In this document: one piece after another, positions 1 to 10,305 of the stretch | Layout: each line of letters opens with the position of its first letter | How positions within the stretch are numbered: position 1 is the stretch's first letter | Source of the DNA: Solanum dulcamara | Lineage: Eukaryota > Streptophyta > Magnoliopsida > Solanales > Solanaceae | Direction: 5' to 3' | DNA: 64,000 nt | Assembly: GCF_947179165.1 (NCBI RefSeq) | Contig: NC_077239.1 | Coordinates: 16,234,001-16,298,000 of the forward strand | The notes under the pieces: model-generated | Told to the model about the DNA's origin: nothing | What the model saw: only the letters and a program-made list of their open reading frames with translations | Database searches by the model: none | Made by a program: the position numbers and the translations under genes

Positions 1-1327
1 ACTAGGATTTCCTTGGGTAACTAACTGCGTTACCGAACCGAACCCCACCTAGAAGCCCTCTAGGTGCTTAGTCAATATCCTAATGGAAACTCATAAAAAT
101 ATAATCATAACATAATACGGAAATATAGTAACCATCTATTAATCCATCTTTATAAAACATAATAAGAGTAACTCATTAACCATAGTGATTAATAAGAATC
201 CATAACTTTGGTATGAATTATACTTATTACCATCTTTATCATGATTATGTGAGAATTGGACTTATCACACGATAATAACTTTCTTTGATCATAACTTGAT
301 AATCATAATAATTTCATTATTAAAATCATAATCTCAATTTTACATCATGAAAACTTTGCTCGAAAACCATTGAATTCTTAATCGATTCATGAAAATCATC
401 TTTAACTTCATAGTCATAATTTGAAAATAGCTTTATGCATGGACATTCGTAATTTAATTTAAAATTCTGCAATTCATATAGATACATGATTAGAATAATC
501 ATTGATAACAATTAAAAACGAACTTGAAACAGCCCAATGTAATTCATCGAAACTAGGGTTCATAAACTCTTGAAAATTGCATGAGATTTTGAGAAAACTT
601 TCAAACTCCATGTATGAAAGGAACCCATGGATCAATCCCCATATATCTTGATTTAATTTACTGAAAAATGAAGGAGAAATCTTAAAGAAATCTGAAAACC
701 CTAGCTTGAAGCTTGAAAAAAAACCTTGATAGATTTTGTTCTTGCCTTTGAGAAATTTTGGGAGAATGACTTGTGAATGAGAGAATTTTAAAGAATTAGT
801 ATTTATAAGGTTGAACTTGTCCCTAATTGTGTCTAGGTTCATTTAACCGAATATAGAAAATGACATAAATACCCTTCATTAAACCCTGAAAATTGACCCT
901 ACGAGACCCTTTCGATGGGTCATAGAAGAATTGACAAGTCATCAAAATAGCTCATCCTGCAGGCTTTGGAAAAAGGCCTAAAAATCAGTTCTCTGAAGTG
1001 TTTTTACGAGTCATTCCTACGACCCATAATAACTTATACAATCCATCCTATCAAGTCGTAAACTTAACCTCATGGTACTTCTGAAACTTACCATTTGAAT
1101 TCTTTCTACGAGTTGTATCTATGGGTCATCTAGGTGTTTGTGGGTTGTCAACTTGAGTCATAGGACCTTCCTTTGAGGTTTGTCATGATTAATTACCAAG
1201 ACTCCCTCTATGACACATTTCTACGGGTCGTAGAAACCTTTACGACTCATAGAAACGATCGTAAACTTGGGTCCAATCAATATTTGAAGACTTCTCTTTC
1301 CAACTTTTCGACTTTCGGGGTCTTACA
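1..1327 (-). mobile_element. Family C gypsy LTR, part inside the window
   Basis: This is the 5' part (in element orientation) of a minus-strand gypsy LTR; its other end lies left of the window. Read on the minus strand it begins TGTAAGACCCC at 1327, the same terminus as the family C LTRs ending at 46035, 55959 and 58758. Its first bases on the plus strand match the sequence near 63850, which is another family C copy, with many substitutions. It sits in the gag of the family A element to its right: the sequence resumes at 1328 with bases that align to gag near 38441. The short open frames on the minus strand here are unrelated to any retroelement protein and I treat them as chance. Confidence 0.8.
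800..807 (-). promoter_or_regulatory. TATA box of the family C LTR
   Basis: On the minus strand the sequence reads TATAAATA. It lies downstream of a run of short tacgac/gtcgta-like words (about 900-1260) and upstream of the position where other copies carry a splice-donor-like site. This fits the U3/R boundary of a plant LTR. It is inferred from position and sequence only. Confidence 0.55.
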
Positions 1328-2230
1328 TTGTACAAATTGGGCATTGTACATTAGCATGGGGTAGAATTTATGACTTTCTAGCTGCAGGGATTATGTGGAG
1401 TGTCGCTCACCAATATTGCCCCTATTTACTTGGATCTAGTTTCATGCTTTGTTCCTGGAGAAATATGTGCCACACACCTTGAGGGACTGCAAAAAAGATG
1501 AGTTCCTAGCCTTGGAACAGGAAGGTATGTCAATGGATGCTTATGAGGCCAAATTTCATGTGCTGTCCAGATATGCTACTCAGCTGGTAACTATAGAGGA
1601 AGAAAGAATACGATTGTTAGTGAAGGGGTTGAACCCCAAATTACAGATATTGTTAGTTTAGATGAATTTGTCAGGCAGGAGTTTCAATAAAGTCACTAAT
1701 TATTAAAGAATGTAGAGGGTGTAAGGCGAGATGGGCAGGGTAATACTTTGGCTAAGAAGCCCAAGAGAATAGGTAATTTTCAGGGATCCTATTTTAGAGA
1801 GTCAGGTAGGTTAGTAATTGTAGCCTGGTTAATTCAGTTAGCTCTGCCCATTTCTATTGGCAGTTTTTCAAGTACCCTACAATAACATCTGGCCTATGAG
1901 GGTCAAGGAGCATCTTTTCTAGGTAGAAGACTATCTTTTGAGCGTGACTGTTTCAATTATGGAAAGTTAGGGCACATAAAGAGAGAATGTTCTCACCCCC
2001 GTAGGATAGATTCAGCACCTCAGCAGGACAAAACAGTAGTACCCCCAGGTGGCGAGGAAATGGTAGAGGATCTCCGCAAAGTGGGAGAGAGAGAAACTAG
2101 AGAGGTCATGGGGGTAGAGGTAATGGTAGTGCAAGTCGAGGAGCAGCACAGCCAGGCAGGTAGGTGGCCTGTCAGGAGGACAAGGCTCAGTTTTATGCCT
2201 TCCTAGACATGACCGAGGCTGAGTCATCTG
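1328..2230 (+). pseudogene. gag remnant of family A element 1
   Basis: Capsid-like gag of a gypsy element, broken. The part from 1449 to 1661 is open and encodes a retrotransposon gag stretch (EKYVPHTLRDCKKDEFLALE, then a segment with YEAKFHVLSRYA). Upstream bases align with gag of the second family A element near 38441-38540, with a deletion of roughly 18 bases before DYVECRS. A zinc-knuckle remnant lies at about 1947-2000 (CFNYGKLGHIKREC), with the second Cys changed to Tyr. Frameshifts separate the pieces. The open frame on the minus strand at 2012-2227 is a shadow. Confidence 0.75.
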
Positions 2231-2249
2231 ACGTTGTAAACACAGGTAC

Positions 2250-4075
2250 TATTCTTGTCTGTGACCCGAATGGCTACTATTTTATTTGATCCAGGTCCTA
2301 CTTATTTATATGTGTCAGTGAACTATGCCTTGGGTTTTAATGCACTTTGTGATATACTTGATGCCCCCATCTATGTTTCTACCCTATTGGATAGTCCGTC
2401 ATAGTAACTTATGTTTATCGTACTTGTTCTATGATGTTTATAGATTTTAGACTTGGGTTGACTTAGTGATTTTAGACATGACCAATTTCGATGTAATCTT
2501 AGGCATGACTTGATTGTCCCTTTATTTTGTTGTACTTAATTGTAATGCCAAAATTATGGCTCTAGAGATCTTGGGGAGGGAAAGGTTAGAGTGGAAAGGG
2601 GTGTACAAGCCTAAGTCAGCTAAGGTCATATACTTTTTCTAGGATAGAAAAATGGTGGGGCAGAGTTGTTTAGCCTATATGCCCATATTCAAAATGTTGA
2701 TGTAGAGTCTCCCTCTATTCAGTATATTCAGGTAGTGCGCGAGTTTCCAGAAGTGTTTCCTTCAGATTTGCCTGGTATTCTTTCTAACAGAGACATAGAC
2801 TTTTGCATTGACTTAGAGTCGGATCCTCGCCCAACTTTTATTTCTCCCTACCGTATGTCTCCAGCAGAGTTGAGAGTGCTTAAGGCTCAAATCCAAGAAA
2901 TCATTAATAAGGGATTCACCTATCCTAGTGGTTCTCCGTGGGGTGCTTTGGTGTTATTTGTTAAGAAAACAAATGGTAGCATGAGAATGTGTATTGATTA
3001 TCAGCAACTAAATAAGGTCACCATCTAGAATAAATATATCTTATCGCGTATTGATGACTTTTTTGATCAGTTGCAAGGTGCATCAGTTTTTTCAAAAATT
3101 GATCTCAGGTCTAGATACCATCAATTAAAGATTAAGCCTGAGGACATGCCCAAAATAAATTTTAGGACCAGGTATGGGCACTATGAATTTTTAGTGATGT
3201 CTTTTGGGCTAATTAATGCACCTGCAGCCTTCATGAGTTTGATGAATAGGGTTTTCAAACCATTCTTATATTCGTTTGTTATTGTGTTTATAGATAATAT
3301 CTTGGTGTATTCAAAGAGTGAATAGGAACATGCAGACCATCTCCATATTGTTCTAGGTGTTCTAGGAAAATAGAAGTTGTATGCAAAACTCTCTAAGTGT
3401 GAATTCTGGTTGCTTTCAGTTGTCTTTTTAGGCCATGTTATTTCAAAATAAGGGGTAATGGTAGACTTATAAAATATTGAAGCAGTTAAGAACTAGGCTC
3501 GGCCTATTTCCATGACTGAAGTTAGGATATTTATGGGACTAGCCAGTTATTATCATCGGTTCTTGAGGAACTTTGCTTCTATCACTACTCATTTGACTAG
3601 AATGATTCAAAATGAAGTACCATTCGAGTAGATCGACAAAATGCGAAGAGAGCTTCCAAAAGCTTAAGACTCTTCAAACCACAACACCTATCTTGACCCT
3701 ACCGGATTAACGTAAAGACTTTATAGTTTATTGTGATGCTTCAAATTCACTTTATTGTTTGGGTGTTATTTTGATGCAGGATAAGAACATTGTAGCCTAT
3801 GCTTCGCGACAGTTGAAGGTGCACGAGATAAACTACCCCACTCATGATTTGGAGTTGGCAGTGGTAGTGTTTGCCCAGAAAATCTGGAGACACTATCTGT
3901 ATGGTGTCAAGTGTAGTTTTTTACTAATCACCACAGTTTGCGCATGTGGTTCACCTAGAAAGACTTAAATTTGAGACATCAAAGGTGAATGGAGTTTCTC
4001 AAAGACTATGATGTTATTATCTAGTATCATCCATATAAGGCTAATGTGGTAGAAGATGCATTGAGCTTGAAACTG
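2250..4075 (+). pseudogene. Protease-RT-RNase H remnant of family A element 1
   Basis: The aspartic protease is visible near 2260-2510: ILFDPGPTYLYVS is the active-site strand, with DPG in place of the usual DSG or DTG. RT runs from about 2730 to 3500, with [26 protein letters not shown] and [11 protein letters not shown]. The catalytic YxDD box reads FIDN, so the second Asp is lost. In-frame stops lie between 3028 and 3071 and after 3325. RNase H is recognisable at 3759-3968 ([20 protein letters not shown]), after which a frameshift destroys the TDHxSL motif. The reading frame is interrupted throughout, so no enzyme can be made. Confidence 0.8.
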
Positions 4076-4079
4076 GTTA

Positions 4080-5640
4080 GCATGGGCTGTTTATCCTAGT
4101 TGGAGCTTAAAAGCCCCTGTCTAGAGATATTCGGGCCTTGGAGGCTAGGTTCATGAGACTAGGCATCTCAGAGAAGGATGGGGTGATAGCCAGTGTTGAT
4201 CTAAGACCCACTTTTATATAAAAAAGTAAGGCCAAACAATTTGATAATGTAAATTTGAATGAAATTAGAGAAAAGGTCTTGATGGGCAAGGCCAAAGATT
4301 CATCACTTGATGCAGGTGGGGTGGTCAACTTTAAGGGAAGAATTTGTGTTTCCCGGGTGGATAGCATAATTTACAAATTTTTGTCTGAATCTCATGGTTC
4401 GCGGTAGTCTATTCACTCTGGAGTAACTAAGATGTATCAAGACTTAAAACATCTATATTGGTGGTTAGGTATGAATAAAGACATAGTCGAATAAATAGCT
4501 AAGTGCCAAAATTGCCAATAGGTGAAATATGAGCTAAGATCTGCAAGTTTACTTTAAAAAATGCCCATTTCTAAATGGAAGTGGGAAAGGATAGCTATGG
4601 ATTTCGTGTGGGACTTCCCAAGACTTTAAAAAAGTATAACTCTATTTGGGTAGTGGTTGACAGTTTGACAAAGTCAGCATACTTTATCCCAATTAGAGTG
4701 GACTATAAAGCACAACAATTGGCAAGGATTTATGTGAAAGAGATAGCAAGGTTGCACGGGGTGCCTCTTTCCATAATTTCAGATCGTGGTACATAGTTCA
4801 CCTCTAAATTTTGGGAAGGTTACATGAAGATCTAGGCACTCAACTCAATTTCAGCATGACCTTCCATCCACAGACAGATGAAAAATCAGAGAGGACTATC
4901 CAGGTACTGGAAGATATGTTGAGAGCATGTGTGATCGATTTTGGGGGACATTAGGACAAGTTATTTCCCTTATACGAGTTCTCCTATATTACCATTCCAG
5001 GATTGAGATGGTACCCTTCGAAGCTTTTTATGGGAGGGGATTTTGGTCTCCCACAAGATAGTTTAAAGCTGGAGAGGTGGAGCCATTGGGGGTAGACTTA
5101 GTGAGGGTTTCTCAGGATAAGGTAAGAAGCATTAAAGTTAAGCTTCTAGCAGCTCAAAGTCATTAAAAAGAGTATACTGATCGTAAAGTGGGGGATATGA
5201 CATTGACAAGTGAGCAAGTGCTCCTAAAAGTGTCGCCCATTAAGGGGGTATGAGATTTGGTAAAAAGAGGCAAGCTTAGTCCTTGCTATATTCACCCCTT
5301 TGAGATTCTTAACTTGATAAGGCCAGTGGAATACAGATTGGCCTTACCACCTAGCTTGTCTAGAGTACATTCTGCATTTCATGTATCTATGTTGAAAAAG
5401 TACCATAGAGATGGGGATTACATCATTAAATAAGACTTAATTTTGTTAGATAAGGATCTTCAATACGAGGAAGAGACAGTTGCAATTCTTGATCACGATG
5501 TTCGAAAGTTGAGGAATAAGGAGATCAATACGGTAAAAGTGCAGTAGAAGCAACGTTCGATGGAGGAAGCTACTTGGGAAATAAATAAGGACATGCGAGA
5601 CAAGTATCATCATCTGTTTATCAAAGCAGGTACTATTCTA
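4080..5640 (+). pseudogene. Integrase and chromodomain-like remnant of family A element 1
   Basis: The zinc-binding HHCC region is recognisable at about 4390-4525 (YWWLGMNKDI and CQNCQ). The catalytic core follows at 4575-4970. The first Asp (AMDFV), second Asp (IISDRGT) and the Glu ([15 protein letters not shown]) can all be read, but not in one frame. The C-terminal part at about 5210-5620 contains a phrase ending SMEEATWEINKDM, the chromodomain-like tail that directs integration in this kind of gypsy element. Several stops replace expected Trp or Gln codons. Confidence 0.75.
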
Positions 5641-5710
5641 TCTTTACTTTAGCCCTATTTTCCCTAATTGGTCACTCGTGAATGAGTAATGGGTAAATTG
5701 ATATATATAT

Positions 5711-7091
5711 TGTAAAGAATTGTCACCTTCATTATGGAGAGGCTAATGAAAAAGGGATTGGGGCGAGAAAACGTTGGGTAGCAACTTCAAAAAATTTAAG
5801 CTTAGGCCAGACTTGGATGAATTTTGAGTCAGATGAGATCTAGGGTGAACGGTGACAGGTGGGGGACTGAAATGGTGATTTGATTAAATTAATTATAGCC
5901 AAGATGGTACACAAGCTTTATAGCTTCACGGAATTGTATTTTGGTGAGTAAAACTTTTAGAATTTGATTTGGCATGAAGGGTATGATTTAAGATATCATG
6001 GGTTGAGGGTGTGTTGTGAAATGAGAGTTTAGAGATCAAGTCCCAATGTCTCTGTTTTCATGCAACCTTTCAGAGCAGGATGGTCCCGCTGTGGCGGGAT
6101 AGACAAGACTTAAGTGAAAATCTCCAGAATGATTTGTTTTATTTCGACTTCATTCTTGAAGGACCAGAAATGAACTAGGGCGATTTTCTATTGGTTTGCA
6201 CCCCAATTTGTGCCAAAGGTAAGTAATTTACTCCCTAAACTTGTAAATTGATCCGTGGAACCCATCATCTATGTTGGATGATCTTGAGTAAGGGTTTTGG
6301 CTTGAAACTAACGGTGGAAAGTAACCTTAGAATGAGGGTTAGGATCATGGGTTTGGCCTAGGATGAGAATTGTGTTATAATTTATATTAGTTAGGCCATT
6401 TTATTGATTCTTTGTATGTATTTACTGTTTTTAGACCAAGAACAAGCAGAACAAACTATGAAAGGGAAAACTCCTACACCTTAGACTTGTTGAAGCTCAA
6501 ACTTCATTGTATGCATATGTGTATATGAATAGGGAAGTATGCTATAAATTATGTGAATGATCACTTACTGACCTGATTTGTGATGAACTTGTTCTTGTTG
6601 ATATGATGTTGACTATTGATTGTAATTGTGGTTGCTTCATATGTTTGGATCGGGTGTCACATTCCGACCCACATTTGGATCGGATGTCACGTTCTAACAC
6701 TAACTTTGGACTGGGTGTCACATTTCGACACATAGTGAATATTTGTAGGTCCCATGAGAGAACCCTTACGTGAAATTTCATGATATTGAGATTGAAGAAC
6801 TGTGATCTTTTTAAGTACTATTGATATGAAAATAGTTAATTTATTCTGTATATATGTGCTTACTATGTTGATTTTACTTGTCCATGACTCATTTACTAGA
6901 TAGCTGCGTGATTCTACTAGTGCACTGTTGATTTTGTGTACTGACACTACACTTGCTCTATCTTTGTTGAGTACAGGGTATATGTAGCTGGCTGCGGAGA
7001 GACATCGCTTAGAGGAGAGATAGCTGTTCGAGTTCAAGGATGAGTCATTTCTTTCAGGCTATCGTGGACTCTTTTTATTCCTAGTCCTTTC
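5711..7091 (+). mobile_element. 3' LTR of family A element 1, first segment
   Basis: It begins TGTAAAGAATTGTCACC, the counterpart of TGTAATGATCC in the family A LTRs at 35825 and 60754. Shared inner landmarks are the phrase with tcttagacgaaat (here changed), the palindromic CCCGCTGTGGCGGG near 6088, and a splice-donor-like CAAAGGTAAGT at 6214-6224. The LTR is cut at 7091 by the copia element and resumes at 26009. Bases 5641-5710 between pol and the LTR hold only short 3' untranslated sequence. Confidence 0.75.
6214..6224 (+). other. Splice-donor-like site in a family A LTR
   Basis: The sequence CAAAGGTAAGT matches the plant 5' splice consensus AG|GTAAGT. The same site is ACTAAAGGTAAGT in the LTR at 60754 (61291-61303) and is mutated to AAAGATAGGT in the LTR at 35825. 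The matching acceptor is seen before gag at 37866-37867. Splicing itself is an inference. Confidence 0.5.
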
Positions 7092-7560
7092 TGTTAGGAA
7101 ATAAAATAATTAGGTGTCATGCGAAAGCTAGCAAAGCAAACCTTGAATGACCATGAGTAAGAAGACAAACGAGAAATATACCATAAGAGACACAAATATT
7201 TAACGTGGTTCGGTCAACTGACCTATGTCCATAAGAGGAGATGAGCAATCCACTATAAATATGAAAGTACAAATAATCGAGAAAAATAACCTCATATAAT
7301 TCACTCGGAATAAAAAGAGGTTCACATAAGTGTTAACATAACACTTGTGTCTCACCATTTCTCCCCTTACACAAAACTCTCAAAGCCCTTCAGGACTACA
7401 TTGTGAATGCTACCAAGTTAGAAGGAATAAGCTTCTATTTATAGAGTCATAAACCTTTTCCTATAAGAAAAAGGATTAGCCAAATATGAAGACATTGTGT
7501 TTTACTTTTAGGAAAAGGAAAACCTAATTATACTAGGAAAGTCAGGGCAAACACCTAACA
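7092..7560 (-). mobile_element. Copia LTR cA, 3' copy
   Basis: On the plus strand it begins TGTTAGGAAATAAAAT and ends GGCAAACACCTAACA, so it has the inverted TGTTAG/CTAACA termini. It matches 25541-26008 almost base for base. The purine-rich tract CCAAAGGGGAGATT (minus strand) abuts it at 7561-7574, which marks it as the 3' LTR of a minus-strand element. Confidence 0.9.
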
Positions 7561-7596
7561 AATCTCCCCTTTGGCCTGACTTTCTGGCAAAATAAA
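7561..7596 (-). other. Polypurine tract and 3' end of the copia interior
   Basis: On the minus strand this reads as a short tail followed by CCAAAGGGGAGATT, directly before the LTR. It is the plus-strand primer of the copia element. The last five bases (ataaa, 7592-7596) are one copy of the target duplicated when gypsy element 2 inserted. The other copy is at 20594-20598. Confidence 0.75.
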
Positions 7597-8012
7597 TGTA
7601 ATACCCCTCAAAAATTTTCCCTAGAATTCAAACCTTTCTTGTATACGGGTAGGGTAGAACTTGAGTATTGAGGAGTGTATGCATGAGTTGAGATGAGTCT
7701 TTGAGAATTTGAGAAGCGTTAGAGGTGAGGTGGGGTCATGAAGGACCCCTAGGATCAAATTAAATCCAAAAGATTGGTCGTGGCTAAGTTTGGGTAGGAG
7801 TTTGCATAAAGGGTCGACTTCTAACGAACCTATCTTTTGAAAGAAGATAATCTCGGTGGCCCACGACCCATCAAATTAAAGGTCGTTGAGTTTTCTTTCC
7901 AATGCCACCAAGAATGTAACTTTTGGAGTTTGGAGTCGAAAGGTATGGCGATCCTAAGATGAGCGAGCACAATAGAGATTTTCAGTCCTGGGTTCAACTA
8001 CTGGAAATCTGG

Positions 8013-8300
8013 GCTTGGCGCCATTGTGGCGCGACGCGCCACTATTGCGCCAGGAACATGCCTCAGTAGTTTGGCCCCTGGCGCGATGCGCCACTAAAAG
8101 TTGTGCAGGGTTTTTCAGGCCAAATTCCCAGAACTCAGAACAATGGCCTTGGCGCTGTAAGGGTGCGACGCGCCACTATCGCGCCAGAAACATACCTCAG
8201 TAGTTTTGTCTCTGGCGCGGCGCGCCACTATGAGGTGTGCAGGTTTTAGGCGTATTCAGCCTGGCGCTGCAATGGCGCGACACGCCACTATCGCGCCAGG
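8013..8300 (+). repeat. GC-rich palindrome array in the family B LTR
   Basis: Five related units carry cores of the type GGCGCNNNGGCGC...GCGCCA. The clearest is the perfect 15-bp palindrome TGGCGCGACGCGCCA at 8027-8041. Other units lie near 8079-8095, 8149-8188, 8211-8232 and 8260-8300, with shared spacer words (aacatgcctcagtagttt). They are repeated in the 3' LTR (about 18537-18825) and, fewer and degraded, in the solo LTR at about 39220-39376. They sit directly upstream of the TATA-like box. Function is unknown; promoter dyads or RNA hairpins are possible. Confidence 0.8.
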
Positions 8301-8360
8301 TGCATTTTTAGCCTATTTTCAGAACTTTTGAGGAGGGGAAATTTGGGAACTTACCCAAAT

Positions 8361-8370
8361 TATATATTTA
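8361..8370 (+). promoter_or_regulatory. TATA-like box of the family B LTR
   Basis: TATATATTTA lies about 60 bases after the palindrome array and about 190 before the splice-donor-like site, followed by a CT-rich leader typical of plant transcription starts. The 3' LTR has ATTATATATG at 18881-18890. Assigned by position and sequence only. Confidence 0.5.
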
Positions 8371-8550
8371 TTGGCTTTGGTCTTTTGGGAACACATTTTC
8401 TCAACCTCACTCTCTCTTTAAAAGCCCTAGGAGCTTCTCTCTCTCTCTCTTCTTCTTCTTCCCCATTTTCAACAAGAAGAGTTCCAAGAGCTTCAAGATT
8501 TGAGTTCTCCATTGAAGACCCAACATTAAGGTTTTCTTCAAGTCTTCACT

Positions 8551-8559
8551 AAGGTATGT
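8551..8559 (+). other. Splice-donor-like site in the family B LTR
   Basis: AAG|GTATGT, with the predicted intron starting at 8554. The site is preserved in the 3' LTR (intron start 19077) and in the divergent solo LTR (39635), so it has outlived much surrounding change. The matching acceptor lies at 10298-10299, just before the gag start. The predicted intron of 1746 bases would carry away the primer-binding site. Confidence 0.55.
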
Positions 8560-9504
8560 AAGGCTATCCAAAATATGGGTTGAGTCCACCCATGTGCCCT
8601 ACTCTTGCCTTGAGGTTAGATGTTCATGAAAATAGAGTTTCTTGGTATGGTTTATGTTTGTATGAACTTTGTCTCCTATTTATTTGATGCTATATGTGTT
8701 GATGTTGTTGAGCTAAGAAGTCCCTAAAATCCTTCATGTTAGTATGAGTTGATGGAGATGACTTATTGTTACGTCTTGTTGATCTCTTTAGCCATGTGAT
8801 TATGTTGTTTAAGTCAATTTCCTTAAACGTGCTATTCTACTTGAATTATTGAGTTGAAGTCATAGAGTTGTGTTGAATCTTGAGGAGATGTCATAAATGT
8901 TTATATAAATGAGGCTTGATTGAGTTGATGTGAGAATGGAATTGACGAGTGGACAAGGTCCTAAATGAGACTTGCCATTATGACTTAATTGAGTTGAAAT
9001 GAGAACCAAGTTGATGAGGTGGTAATGTACCACATGAAACTAGCCGTGAGGGCTTGTTTGAGATGATTAAAGGAGTTTTATGAGTATGGAGTCATGGGAG
9101 GAGTATCGAGCACTGAGGCGGGTGAGAGTACAGTCCATACTCGATCCCCAGAAACTACCCTGCCAACGTAGGTAGGGATGGAACCATTAAAGATGGATGG
9201 TTCCTTTGGGATCAAACCGTTAAAGTCGGATGTTTCCTATTTTATTATCCTAAAATGATAGGACTTGACTAATCAATGGTATCCATGATTAGGGAGGCGT
9301 TCATGCCCTGGCAAGGTATGGATGGATGTGGCAACAATGTCAGATTGTTGTACTATCACCGGCTCAAAGGTGATGGTTGTCGGTTAAGAGAAACTCCCAT
9401 TTAGTTCTTGATAGTGCTCTGAGTCAGTTGAGTTGAGTGGTTTATGAATTAGTCCCGTCTAAACTATTCTTGTTAGACTTAGGACATTTGAGTGAGTTGT
9501 CCTA

Positions 9505-9508
<4 letters not shown>

Positions 9509-9539
<31 letters not shown>
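9509..9539. repeat. TA microsatellite in the 5' LTR
   Basis: About 15 TA units. The 3' LTR of the same element has only a short TA run at about 20031-20044, so the tract changed length after insertion. Confidence 0.9.
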
Positions 9540-9542
<3 letters not shown>

Positions 9543-10090
9543 TTGAGGTGCTGAGTTGATGTTGATGTCTTCTTGATGTTTGTTTCATCCGGCCATTTTA
9601 CATACTCGTACATTTTATGTACTGACGCCATTTGGCCTGCATCGTTTCATGATGCAGAGACAGGTACTAGAGATCATCAACTAGCGTTCCGTTGAAGATC
9701 CACATACACTTCCAGCTAGTTGGTGAGTCCTCCTAGTTCTCGGAGGATATTGAGCCTTCGTGTACAGTTTTGTTGTCATTTCTTTTATTTTGAGTGTTGA
9801 TAGCCATGGAGTTGTCATCGGCACCTTCTAGACTTTGATAGAGGCTTCACAAACTAGAGTGTGGGAAGGTTGGACTATTATTTTGAGGATTCCTATTTTA
9901 CTTGTTTTGTTGGAGTTGAATATGTTTGGCCTTTGGCCCTACAATGTGAATAGTATGCTATGATTGACCCCTCCTTTGGGTGAGTGTGATTGAATGATGA
10001 GGTTACTGAATTAGGTGGTTCGCTTGAAGGTCAGAAATGGCTTTCAAGTGTCGGTCACGTCTAGGGTACCCTCTCGGGGCGTGACAAACA

Positions 10091-10102
10091 TGGTATCAGA
10101 GC
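10091..10102 (+). other. Primer-binding site of gypsy element 2
   Basis: TGGTATCAGAGC starts four bases after the LTR end. It is complementary to the 3' end of plant initiator methionine tRNA, the usual primer of gypsy and copia elements. Confidence 0.9.
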
Positions 10103-10279
10103 ATAGAGTTCAAGGGTCCTAGGGAGTCTATGAAGCCGTGTCTAGTTGAGTCTTGCTTATGGGTGTGTTGTGCACCACAATTATAAGCAGGAGGCTATAG
10201 GACATTAGGAGTTATTTTACCTCTTTCATACTCTGACTTTGTGCGATAGAGTTAAACTCTATAAAACTCCTTTCTAATT

Positions 10280-10305
10280 CGTGCATTTGTACGTTACAGA
10301 TAATG
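10280..10305 (+). other. Splice-acceptor-like site and gag start of element 2
   Basis: A T-rich stretch ends in TTACAG at 10299, and the gag ATG follows at 10303-10305. Splicing from the LTR donor at 8554 would place gag close to the RNA 5' end and skip the many ATGs in between. The same placement is seen before gag in element 3 (37866-37867) and element 4 (minus strand, 50805-50804). Confidence 0.5.

Larger units (their letters stand above)
7597..10086 (+). mobile_element. 5' LTR of family B element 2
   Basis: It begins TGTAATACCCCTC and ends TCGGGGCGTGACA; the partner at 18118-20593 begins TGTAACACCCCTC. Inner landmarks in order are a GC-rich palindrome array (8013-8300), a TATA-like box (8361-8370), a CT-rich stretch (about 8405-8460), a splice-donor-like AAGGTATGT (8551-8559), a TA microsatellite (9509-9539) and a GC-richer 3' third. 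Open frames inside it (for example 8015-8203 and 8328-8552) match no retroelement protein and are probably chance. Confidence 0.92.

Noticed and set aside
1..150. The window start and window end (63849-64000) align, suggesting a tandem duplication of about 63.8 kb or a circular sequence.
   Set aside because: Both are family C LTR sequence and differ at many positions. They sit at different places in gag: the left copy joins gag equivalent to 38441, the right copy gag equivalent to about 38085.
326..842. Overlapping minus-strand open frames as possible small genes.
   Set aside because: They lie inside the leader part of a family C LTR, have AT-rich composition and show no known domain; other family C copies do not keep them.
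8013..8300. A CRISPR-like array because of regularly repeated units.
   Set aside because: Units differ in length and sequence, spacers are not unique, both LTRs carry the same block, and the context is a plant retrotransposon.
8015..8552. Plus-strand open frames, partly GC-rich, as coding sequence.
   Set aside because: They cover the palindrome array and the CT-rich leader of the LTR. The 3' LTR and the solo LTR do not preserve the frames.
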